In this document: positions 1-9,722 of the stretch, in pieces | Layout: every line of letters starts with the position of its first letter | How positions within the stretch are numbered: the first letter of the stretch is position 1 | Assembly: GCA_024278015.1 (NCBI GenBank) | Contig: JAJRUC010000212.1 | Span: 1 to 21,788, forward strand | Length of the DNA: 21,788 nt | Reading direction: 5' to 3' | Source of the DNA: Chloroflexota bacterium | GTDB lineage: Bacteria > Chloroflexota > Anaerolineae > 4572-78 | Notes under the pieces: model-generated | The model's input: only the letters and a program-made list of their open reading frames with translations | Databases searched by the model: none | Told to the model about the DNA's origin: nothing | Program-made: the position numbers and the translations under genes

Positions 1-910
1 GCTGGCCCAAATTATTGAAGATACGTTCAGCGCTGGCAAGGGCATCGGCTGGGAAAGCACGCGCCTGAGCTACAACAAACTCAGCGCAACCGGGCGCGGC
101 CCCTTTACCGACCGCGATGTACACACCTACCCCATCTTTACCAGCCAAAAAACGGTCAATCAGGTTATTATCTTTGCCCAGGATGTTTCCGAAAAGCGGC
201 AATTGCAGGCCACCCTGTTCCGCTCGGCCAACCTGGCTTCAATCGGCCAGTTGGCCTCCAGCATTGCCCACGAAGTCAACAATCCGCTGACGGTGATTAT
301 TGCCAACACCCAGGTGATGCAACTGGATATTGACCCCACCAACCCCGATTACGAAGCGCTTGAATATATTTTGAAGGCCGGTATGCGGATTCGGCACATT
401 ATTCAGAATCTGCTCGATTTTTCGACGCAAGAAACGTATGAATGGTATCAAACCGAAATTGAAACCACCATTGAAGATGCGTTGGTGTTAATTGCCGCGC
501 CCTTGCGCAAAAGCCATATTGAACTCAAAAAGGATTTTGGGAACATTCCCACCTTGACGGCCAGCGCCAGTCATTTGAAGCTGCTGTGGATGAATTTAAT
601 TCTTAATGCCCGCGACGCCATTGACCGGGCCGAAGACCCCGGCCTGATTACCATCAGCGTCCGCAGTGCCGCTGACGATTTTGTTGAAGTACGCATTACT
701 GATAACGGGGCAGGTATTCCGCCGGAGAATATGAGCCGCCTGTTCCTGCCGTTTTTCACCACCAAATCGCCGGGCCAGGGGCCGGGGCTGGGGTTGTATA
801 TTTGCCGCAACATCGTCAAACGGCATCAGGGCAGCATCGAACTGGTCAACAACCCGCGCGGGCGGGGCGCAACGGCCATTGTCAAAGTGCCGCTACACGC
901 CGACCAGTAA
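1..910 (+). CDS. PAS-containing sensor histidine kinase, C-terminal part
   Basis: The reading frame is open from base 2 to the TAA at 908-910, so the N-terminus lies outside the window. About 302 residues are visible. The first 65 or so look like the end of a PAS domain. A HisKA dimerisation helix follows, with the H-box SIAHEVNNPLT and its phospho-accepting His at about visible residue 90. The ATPase domain shows an N-box (NLILNARDAI), a G1 box (DNGAGIP), an F-box-like FLPFFTTK and a G2 box (GPGLGLY). All catalytic elements are present, so the kinase should be active, passing phosphate to a response regulator that is not in the window. No membrane segment is visible in the part seen. It converges on the giant Ig-like gene, with a hairpin between them. 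The signal it senses is unknown. Confidence 0.9.
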   Translation, partial: LAQIIEDTFSAGKGIGWESTRLSYNKLSATGRGPFTDRDVHTYPIFTSQKTVNQVIIFAQDVSEKRQLQATLFRSANLASIGQLASSIAHEVNNPLTVIIANTQVMQLDIDPTNPDYEALEYILKAGMRIRHIIQNLLDFSTQETYEWYQTEIETTIEDALVLIAAPLRKSHIELKKDFGNIPTLTASASHLKLLWMNLILNARDAIDRAEDPGLITISVRSAADDFVEVRITDNGAGIPPENMSRLFLPFFTTKSPGQGPGLGLYICRNIVKRHQGSIELVNNPRGRGATAIVKVPLHADQ

Positions 911-943
911 TCCGTCGTGAGCGCAAAAATTTGCATATATACC

Positions 944-970
944 CGCAGGGGCACAACGCATTGTGCCCCT
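944..970. repeat. Palindromic repeat, copy 1; possible bidirectional terminator
   Basis: A perfect 10-bp stem (AGGGGCACAA at 947-956, TTGTGCCCCT at 961-970) encloses the 4-base loop CGCA. It sits between two convergent genes and could end transcription from either side, although neither side has a clean T-tract. A second copy at 16620-16646, in the opposite orientation, matches at 25 of 27 positions, so this is a dispersed repeat and not just a local hairpin. Its last two bases lie inside the TAG stop codon of the minus-strand gene. Confidence 0.75.
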
Positions 971-3071
971 ACTTTTGCACCAGCGGCATATAGACATAAT
1001 ACACCGGCACGTTGGTCAACTGAAGCCGGTCCAGATACACCCATGTATCATCAATCGCCGCCCGCCGATTGGAAACCCGGAACTCGAGGGTAACAATCTC
1101 TCCGCCGTGTTGGCTTAAGCCCAAATAGGCCGTTTGCCAGCCCATGTCTTTGGGCATCGTCGGGCCGGATTCATACCACGTTTGCCACGCCGCCGACCAT
1201 TCGTAGCCGGCCTGCCACACTTCCTGACCGTTGATATAAACTTCAAACGGGTCATATTCACCATAAGCCCCCAGCGCCACATCGTAACTTAACAGCCGGT
1301 ACATAAACGAAAGCTGCGTTGTGCCCGGCGGAATGTAAATCGGCTGCCAGATAGAAACCTCGCTGGTTTGGTGGGGTTGATTATACAGCAAGTTCTGGTC
1401 ATCGGTGGCCCCCAGGCGCACCATGCCGCTGCCCCCCGGCGGGGTGACGGCAATGCCGTCGACGGTATCGCTGCTTTTGAGGGTGACGGTGTACGGCGGT
1501 AAATCGGCCGCGCCGGTGAGGGTTATCACCTTGCCCGCAAACCAGTTATCCAGGGCCGCAACCTCAAAATCATTATCGCGCACATCGCCGGCAAAGTACA
1601 CCGTAGCATCGCCGGTGATGTCCCAGCCTTCAATCGAAAAGACGGCTTTGCCGGCGGTTTTGGTGGCAGACAGGACGCATGTGGCCGGCCAGGTTTGCAC
1701 CCCGGCGCAGCCAGGCAAGGCGCTGTGGCTGGTGGTTACGGTCAAGGGCCGGCTAGTGGGCAGCACGTGTCCAAAATCGTCCTTGATATTGATGGTCAGG
1801 GTGGCGGTGTCGGTCCCATTTGAGCGCAACACCGGCACCTGGGCCGCAGTTTGCGGCCGGCGCACCCGGCCGGGCGCATCAACGGTGATGGCAGCGTGCA
1901 GCATCGGCCCGACTGCCACATTATCCAGATAGAGCCAGGTGTTATCCACCGCATAAGCCCGATTGGACATTCTGAATTCCAGGTTCACCACCTGACCGGC
2001 GTAGGGCGTTAAATCCAGAACCTTGCGCCGCCAGCCCAAATCTTGCGGCGCAGACGGGTTTTGGGTGTACCAGCCGTAATACCATTCGTCGCTGTAAATC
2101 AGGCCATCCTGAAATTTTTCCTGACCGTCGATGTAAACCTCGAAGGGGTCGTATTCCTGGAAGCCGTTATTTTCGGAGCCAATCGCCAAATCGTAGCTTA
2201 AAATGCGATACCGGAACGAAAGCTGGGTGACGGTATCGGCGGGGACGTAAACCGGCTGGCTAACCCAGGCTTCACTGATTTGGTGGGCGGTGTTGTCGGC
2301 GGTGGTGGCCCCCAGCCGCACCATACGACTGCCTTCCAGCGGCAAGACGCCGATGCCGTCAACGGTATCGCCGGCGAGCAAGGTGGTCTGGTAATATAAA
2401 TCGGGCAGGGCCAGCGAGCCGCCGGCCGGAAGGACGGTGTTTCCGGCGGCCCAGCCTGTCAGGCCGGTGGCCTCGAAGCCGCCGTTCAGCAGGCCGCCGT
2501 TCATATCCAGAAAATGGATGTACGCATCGCCGGTGATGACCAGCCCGCCCACCGAAATTGCAGCCAGACCGGGGCTGGTGGTGGCCGAAAGAGCGCACGT
2601 GGCCGGCCAGGTTGAGGCAGCCTGACAGCCGATAATCTGACTGTGCGAGGCGCTCACGGTCAGCGCGCCGGTGCTGGTCAGGCTGTGGCCGTAGTCATCA
2701 AAAAGCGAGATGGTCAGGCTTGAGGTGCTGACGCCATCGGCGGGCAAGACAGACGGGGCAGCGACCACAGCGGCCATTGCCGGCGTGCCGGCCACCATCG
2801 GCACACTTCCTTCCGCCACAGTGCCATCGACGTATATTTGGGCCAGGCCCACCGTGGTAGAGGCTTGCAGGGTGCGGGTCAACACGCCATTTTGAGGGCC
2901 GCCGCTGCCGGTAAGCGCCCCCAAAGTGGCGGTGATAACCGGATTAACGGTGTCTGTCACCACGTTGCCGTTGATGTCCAGCATTTCGATGGTCAGTTCG
3001 GCTTTGCTTGCGCCGTCGGCAATCAGTTGGCCCGGAAAAGCCGTCACCCGCGCGCGGGGGGCGATGGTCAC
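969..3071 (-). CDS. C-terminal part of giant Ig-like secreted protein (in-frame continuation of the gene at 3087-10220)
   Basis: This 700-residue frame is in the same frame as the upstream 2,377-residue gene and is separated from it by one TAA and five codons (AGGDK). The GTG at 3071 has no good ribosome binding site, so independent translation is doubtful. It contains Ig-like (Big_1-type) domains at about residues 5-90 and 95-190, a jelly-roll-like domain at 195-390 beginning NGGFE, another Ig domain at 398-495 and a second jelly-roll-like domain at 498-688. Both jelly rolls share YDPFEVYI(D/N)GQE and DTW(L/V)YLD, as in carbohydrate-binding or concanavalin-like folds. Cys149/159 and Cys455/465 form two matching pairs, likely disulfides. 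The C-terminus is VYYVYMPLVQK, resembling the tails of many secreted Chloroflexota proteins. It has no signal peptide of its own, which fits a separated C-terminal half. Ligand unknown. Confidence 0.8.
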   Translation of the reverse strand: MTIAPRARVTAFPGQLIADGASKAELTIEMLDINGNVVTDTVNPVITATLGALTGSGGPQNGVLTRTLQASTTVGLAQIYVDGTVAEGSVPMVAGTPAMAAVVAAPSVLPADGVSTSSLTISLFDDYGHSLTSTGALTVSASHSQIIGCQAASTWPATCALSATTSPGLAAISVGGLVITGDAYIHFLDMNGGLLNGGFEATGLTGWAAGNTVLPAGGSLALPDLYYQTTLLAGDTVDGIGVLPLEGSRMVRLGATTADNTAHQISEAWVSQPVYVPADTVTQLSFRYRILSYDLAIGSENNGFQEYDPFEVYIDGQEKFQDGLIYSDEWYYGWYTQNPSAPQDLGWRRKVLDLTPYAGQVVNLEFRMSNRAYAVDNTWLYLDNVAVGPMLHAAITVDAPGRVRRPQTAAQVPVLRSNGTDTATLTINIKDDFGHVLPTSRPLTVTTSHSALPGCAGVQTWPATCVLSATKTAGKAVFSIEGWDITGDATVYFAGDVRDNDFEVAALDNWFAGKVITLTGAADLPPYTVTLKSSDTVDGIAVTPPGGSGMVRLGATDDQNLLYNQPHQTSEVSIWQPIYIPPGTTQLSFMYRLLSYDVALGAYGEYDPFEVYINGQEVWQAGYEWSAAWQTWYESGPTMPKDMGWQTAYLGLSQHGGEIVTLEFRVSNRRAAIDDTWVYLDRLQLTNVPVYYVYMPLVQK

Positions 3072-3086
3072 TTTATCGCCGCCGGC

Positions 3087-3089
3087 TTA
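3087..3089 (-). other. In-frame TAA interrupting the giant Ig-like gene
   Basis: Reading the minus strand, the codons run V-Y-I-N-N-L-stop-A-G-G-D-K-V-T-I-A-P, with no shift of frame. Sequence on both sides fits the linker between two Ig repeats, as in the other repeats of the gene. One base change would restore a sense codon. It could be a recent nonsense mutation, a sequencing error or a readthrough site. No readthrough signal was recognised. Confidence 0.85.
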
Positions 3090-6000
3090 CAAATTGTTGA
3101 TGTACACATGAGCCACGCCGTAATACTGCCCGGAAACAAGCGTGCGCGTGGTCACGCCGTGCAGCACCGGGGCATCGCCCAGCAAGGTATCCAGGTCGCT
3201 GACAATGCGCACCGACGCGCTATCGTCAATGAGATTGCCGTAGGTATCTTTTATGGTGATGACCAGTTGGCTTGATTCGCCGCCGGAGGCAATAATTTTG
3301 GGACTGGCCTTAACCGTGGCCGTGGCCGGCGCGCCCGGCTGCACGGTTACGTTGAGCATGGGGCTGTAAATGGTGCCCACATAGGCCTTAATACCCACCG
3401 GCCCGCTAACCGTACCGATGAGCGTCACCGGCCCGTCGATATTATCCACAAACGATTCCATCGTGCTGGAAAATACGCCATTGCCGTAACCGGACCACTT
3501 CTTCCAGCTAAAGGTGGTCAGGCCGATGTCGTTGCCGTGGGCATCGTAGCCGATGGCTTGCAGTTGCACGCTCTCTCCGGCGGTCAGGTTCAGGGGGCCG
3601 GGCGGGGTAATGGCAATGCCGGCCAAATCGCCGGGGATAATCTGGATGGTGGGCGCGGCGGCGGGCCGCAGCGTAACGGCCTCTCCCCAGGGCATTTGCA
3701 CGGTAAAGGTAAATTCCACCACGCCCATCGTGAAGGCCGGGGTCAACACCCGCGTCACCACCCCGTTGACGGTGGCAGCCGTATTCGGCACCAGCCCCCC
3801 AATCGAAGTGGTGACAGTCACCACAGAGCCGTCTACAATGCGCCGGTTCCGGTCATCGTACAGGGTGATGGTCAAGGCCGACTGGTCGGCGGTATCTACG
3901 CGCAAGGTGGTGGCAGAAACCTGCATCGTGGCCGAAACCGGCACACCGGAAACCTGTTGCAGCCCGTCCGCCTTGATGGTCAAGGGAATACCGTTGTAAT
4001 TCACCTGCAAGCCGGCGTCGCCGACGGTAGTATCGGCGTAAAAGACAGCGTTCAGCACCCCGGCGGTGGGGGTGGTAGTGGTGGGCACTATCGCCCCCCG
4101 CGTCACGGTCAGCACAGTGGTTTGGCCGGTGGTGACAATATGCCCCACCCGGTCTGTGATAGTAATTTGCACATCGGCGTGGCTCACGCCATCTGCCGGT
4201 ATCAGCGCCGACGGCGAAGCCTGCACCCAGGCGTCCGCCGGGGTATCAACCACAAAATTGACGGTTTCAGAGCCGTAGCTGAGCAGCAGCGGCCCGTCCG
4301 GGCCGGCCACCACAAAGATGCCTGTCCCCAGCTCGTTGGGGGCCGTCAGCAGCCGGCTCACCTGCCCGGATACGGTATCGCCGATGCCCGTCACGCTCAG
4401 GGGCAGGCCCGTATCCTGATTGTAGGCTGTAACCGTAATGGGAATATTGTCTTCCACCAGATTGAAATTATAGTCTCTGACAGTCACAATCAGCGCGGTG
4501 GTGCTTGCCCCGTCGGCGGGCAGCTGGGCATCGGCGGCATTAACATAGGCCCGGTACGGCGGCCCGGCCACAAATTTAACGGACGTGTCGCCGCTTAAAG
4601 CCAGGGTATTGCCTTCGCCTGTTACAACGATGGCGTGGGTTCCGGCGTGGGTGTTGGTTTCAAAGGGCAGGTCAACCCGCCCGCCCGCAATGGTGCCGGT
4701 CAGCGCCAGCGGCGGCGCGGAATCAACGGTGACGGTCAACACTCCGCTGCTGACGGGGTTGCCGTTGGAATCCAGAATGTCGGTGATGGAGACGGTGAAG
4801 GGCGTGGAAACCGGCGCGCCGAAAGCGTCCGGCAATTCAACCAGCACGGCGGTGGGGGTCACGGCCACCGTGGCCCGTTGCGGAATACCGGGCTGCACCG
4901 CAACTGCCAGGGTTACATTGCCCACCCCGCCAAAGGCCGTAATATTGTTGGCGCCAACCAGCTTCGGCAAAAATTGCATCACCCGGTCTTGCGGATCCAG
5001 CGAGCTGAGGATGCCGTAGCCGGGCAAATCGGGGCTGTTGGCGCTCTGGCTCCAGTTGTAGAGCAACGATTGGTCCCACGGGTCAACGGGGTTGCCGAAG
5101 CGGTCCCGGCTGCTGACCGAAATGGTGAACGGGATACCGGCCCGGGCTGTGTACGGCCCGGCCGGATTATCGAGGGTGAGTTGCTGCGGCGCATCGGGCC
5201 AAAAGACCAGCACATCCGAAGCGGGGTCAACGCTCAAAGTCGAAGTCACGGTTTGCAGGGCGAAGGTTTCGGTGCCGGCCACGGTAGAGGTGATGGCCGC
5301 GTAAAATTTACCCGTGCCCGCCGCCGATGTTTTCAGCACGGTGGGGCCGGCGGCATCAAATACGCCCGGCGTGGCCGTGACGGTGACGGCAGTGGGCGGC
5401 ACAATATTGCCGTAGCGGTCGGTCAGGGTGAAGGTCAGGGCCGTGGATTGGGTCAAACTGACGGTAGACGATAACGTCCCGGCGCGCGCCAAAACCAGTT
5501 CCGGCGGGGCGGGGTTGATGGTCACACCGGTATCGCCGGTCAGGGTGGTCAAGCCGGCGCCTTGCACCGCAGCAACGCCCACGGTCACGCTGGAAACCAG
5601 CGTGACCGTCACCCGGCCGGCGGCGCTGAGCAGCGAGCCGGTGAACAGGCCCAACGGCGGATTGAGCGACGGGGTGATGACTTCGCCGTCGGCCACGGGA
5701 TGATTCCATGCATCAAAAACGGCGAACACCGCTTGCGTGCTGGTGTTGGGGCCGCCAATATCGGTGCCGCCCGCCACCAGCGTCGTTTGGCCGAGGGTCA
5801 ACACGGCCCGATAGGGGCTGCCCGGCACAAACCCGATGGTCGGGCCGGTAGTGGCGAACCCGTCCACCCACAAGCGGGATTGCCCCAGACTGTAATCAGC
5901 CGTCAGGGTGCAGGTGATGATGCCCAGCGCATCGGTGGAGCCGCAGCCGGAGAGCGTACCCAGGGTGGCGGTGACGGTGGGGCTGTGGCCCGCCGGCAAG

Positions 6001-9000
6001 TGGTTGCCGTACTGGTCTTGTATCTGCACAGCCACCGCGCCGGAACTGGTTCCGTCGGCCACAATATTCGGCGGGGTGGCGAACAAAACTTCCACCTGGG
6101 CCGGGGGGCCGGGCAGCAGCGTGACGGAATTTTGACCAAGCAGGGCCATTTGCCCGGCCTGGCTGGTAGCCGAAACGGTGAACGTACCGGCCTGAGTGAC
6201 AGGCGGCGTGGCAACCACCACCTGTCCGCCCGAAACCGCGCCGGTCAGGGTCAGGGGGGTGGGCAACGTTTCGACGGTCAAGGTAATCGCTTCCCCTTTT
6301 ACCGCCGGATTGTTGTACCGGTCCAGCAAACTGGTCAGGGTGAAGGTAACGGGCGTGGCCCCAACGACAATGCCGGACGGCGAGACAGCCAGCGTGGCCG
6401 TCACCGGCGGGCCGGGGATGACCGTGATGTCTATTGAAGTGAACTGGAAACCGCCGGGCGGCAGCGGGTCGGTAGAGACAACGGTCAGGCCCACCGGGTC
6501 TGCGCCCGCTTCTGTGCCGATAAACGTCACTTGCGGGTTGTTGATACTGCCGTTCAGTTGACCGTTGCCCACCCCGGAAGGGGCAACCGACCAGGCATAG
6601 GTCAATCGACCGGGCGGGATGGGGGCGTGGGCCACATCGAAGCCGTTGGCGGTGAAGTTGGTGGGGCTGTTCACCCGCAGGGTAATGGGGCCGGTGGGGG
6701 CAATTTCCAGCGAAGCCAGAATAGTCACAATAAATTCCAGGGTATCGCTTTGGCCGCTCACCACCGGCAGGGGCAGGCCGCCGTAGGTCAGGGTCAGGGC
6801 GGCGGTGCCTGCCACCAGGGGGGCGGTCAGGGTGCGGGTGATGATGCCGTCGGCGTTGGTTTTGCCCCCCCCGCCGAGGGTGTCGGGCCAGGCGCTGACG
6901 CCAATCAGATAATTGGCGGCCACGGCGTTGTTAAGCGCGTCTTCAACGGTAATGGTGATAACCGCCTGGTCGAAGCCGTTGGCGTGCAGTTGCAGGGTGT
7001 TGGTTACGGGGAACCATGTGGAATAGGTGGCCGAAAACGGGGCCACGGAAATGATGGCGTGGTCGGGCGTGCCGGGCGTAAACAGCACGCTCGTTTCGCT
7101 GCCGGCGGTTGGGATTAAAGTCAGGCTGCGGGCCACATCGGTGGCGGTCAGGGTGATGGTGCCGGCCACGCTCGATTTGATGGTGCGATAAACCTTGCCG
7201 GCCGTGTCGGTCAGGCCGCTGCCTTCCACCGTCCCCGCCGCAGCGGAGACGCTGACGTTGTAGCCCGCGCCCACCGGATTTTGATAGCTGTCCAGCACTT
7301 GCGCGGTAATGGCGGCCTGCGAGCCGTTATCGGCGGGCACGATATTGGGGTCAACCTGAATGAAGGCTTGTTGGGGCAAACCGGGTTCAATTTCTACAAA
7401 GGTAAATTCAGATGCGCTGCCGGCGGACACATTCAACAGCATCAACCCCGCTTTTTGGCCGGTAAATACGCCATCAACCATCACGCCGGTGGCCGTTCCG
7501 TCAAAACTGATGGGGAGGCCCCAACTGACCGAGTCATTCCGCACATTGCCAAACCGGTCTACCGGCCTGGCGGTAAAGGTGAAAGGTACGCCGGATTGCA
7601 CCGGCACTGCCGAAAGCGTACTGTGGCTCATGGGGTCCAGGGCAATATGGTCCAGCGCCGCCGGGCTGACGGTGATGGTATCGCCCTGGGCCAAAATGCC
7701 GTTGACGGTCACCGTCGGGTGCAGGCTTTGGGTTAAAACCTGGCCGGCGCAGGTCAACATACCGTTGGCGTCTGATGCGCCGCAGGTGAACTGTCCCTGC
7801 CAGCCGGGGTTCAGGGCCACGGTTTGCGTTACCGGATAGCTTCGGTTGGGGATGGGGTGGGAGATGCTGTCTGTGACGGTGATGTACAGGGTCACATAAT
7901 CGCCGGCGGTAACGGTGTTGGGCACCACGCGCAGCGCGGCCACGCTGGGGTCGCCGGCCACAAAATTGATGGACACGGTGGTGACGGTGGTCAGGCCGGA
8001 AACGGTGACAAGGGCGGTCTCCAGCGTGGTGGTGGAAGTCAACACGGCGGTGGCAACGCCGCCGGCATCGGTGGGGCCGTTGCCGGCGATGGTTCCTTTA
8101 TCGGCAGAGAAAACGGGCGTGTAGCCGGAAACCGGGTTGCCGAAGCGGTCCGAGATGGTGGCGGTGATGGTGGCGGTGGAGGCGCCATCGGCAAAAAGCT
8201 CGGTTGGGAAGGCGGTCAGCACGGCTTGCGAGGGAACATCGGATTTGAAGGCGATGGCCTTGCCGCCCAAATAGATACCTTTCTGATTGTACACTTCCAC
8301 GCTGTCATTTTCGGCGCGGGTCACAACCAGGGTGCGAACAAGCCTGCCGCCGGAATCGGTATTATCAGAATTGGACGGCCAAATTTGGCCGTAAAAACTG
8401 GTGACGGTTATCGGCACAAAGGGGACCACATGCCCCACCGCATCGGTGACGGTGGCGGTCAAGATTACCGGCACGCCCACGGTAATGGGCGCGGTGGCGA
8501 CGGGCAGGGTGGCGATGGTCACGCCGGTGGGGTCGCCCACCACAAAATCGACGGTTCCGGTGGCGGGGGCCAGGCCGGTTACGGTGGCAGTGACGATAGT
8601 GGTGGTAATGTCGAGCGTGCTTTGCAGGGTGGCGGTGGCTACGCCGTTCCCGGTATCGACGGAATTGACGGATAATGCCCCAACCTGCGTGGCGAAGTTG
8701 ACGGTTTTCAGGACATTGACCGGATTGTCGTAAAAATCGTCAACAGTGGCGGTGATGCGGGCGGTGGTTACGCCGTTGGCAAAAAGCCGGGCCGGATTGA
8801 TGACCAGACTCACGTGGTCGGCGGGGCCGGGATTAAAGGGCACATCAACGTAAGTTTGCAGCCCCAGCGACGGCCCGGTTTGGGCCAGCACATGAGCGCT
8901 GCCGGTTTGCGTGCCGGCGTGCAAGCCGATTTGCACGTTGCCGGTGGCGGTGGTTTCGGCGTGGGTCTGGCCGCCGCCATCGAAGGTTCCCAGGTCGGTG

Positions 9001-9722
9001 GTCAGTGTTATCAAAACCGGCTCATCGACGCGATTATTGTACAAATCTTCAATAACAAGCGAAATTGCGCTGGTGCTGGTATTGTTGGCGGTAATGGCCG
9101 CCGGATTGGCGCTGATGAGCAGGTGGTCGGGCGGCCCGGCGGAAAGGTAAATGTGGGTGACGGAGGTCACGGTTCCGGCGGTAATGGTGAGGGCCGCCGT
9201 ACCGGCCACGGTTCCTTTCAGCGCGGCAAACGCTTGCCCGGCGGTATTGGTGGCGGCGTCGGCGGACAACGCGCCCAGATTGGTGGTAAACGTGATGCTC
9301 CGGCCGGGCACGCGATTGCTGTTTTTATCGAACACGGTGGCGGTGATGGCCGCCGTTTCAATATTGTTGGCGGTAATGGCGCTGCCGGATAAATTCACCG
9401 TCATCGACCAGGGCGCGCCGGCCTGAAATTCAACATCAAGGGCATTGGCGTAGCCCCCCGCCGTGGCGGTAATGCGGGCCGTGCCGATGACCGTATCGGT
9501 GATGGCGGCGATGACGTAGCCGTTTACGGTGCCGGTCACAATTTCGGTGCCGGCGGGTTGGCCGTCAATGAAGCCTTTGTTGAAGGTGATGGTGATGGAC
9601 GTGGTGTTTGTGACCGCATTGCCGAAGTTGTCGGCCAGGGCAAAGGTCAATACCGAAGTCGCTTCGACGGAGACGGGGTTGGGGTTGGCCTGAATGGTGA
9701 CCTGGGTGGGCGGGCCGGGCAA
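3087..9722 (-). repeat. Tandem Ig-like domain repeat array
   Basis: About 22 diverged repeats, each roughly 250-340 bp, cover most of the giant gene, and three more lie beyond the TAA. They are recognised by protein-level motifs (ADG or ANG followed by I-T-x-T-V-x-D). DNA identity between units is low, so the expansion is old. Several units are atypical, with the ADG motif lost or replaced, and may belong to other Ig-like families. Confidence 0.75.

Noticed and set aside
3537..6437. Long plus-strand open frames opposite the giant gene, up to about 350 codons
   Set aside because: They are antisense shadows caused by the biased Thr/Val/Gly codon content of the Ig repeats. Their translations are Gly/Arg/His-rich or low complexity and lack domains.
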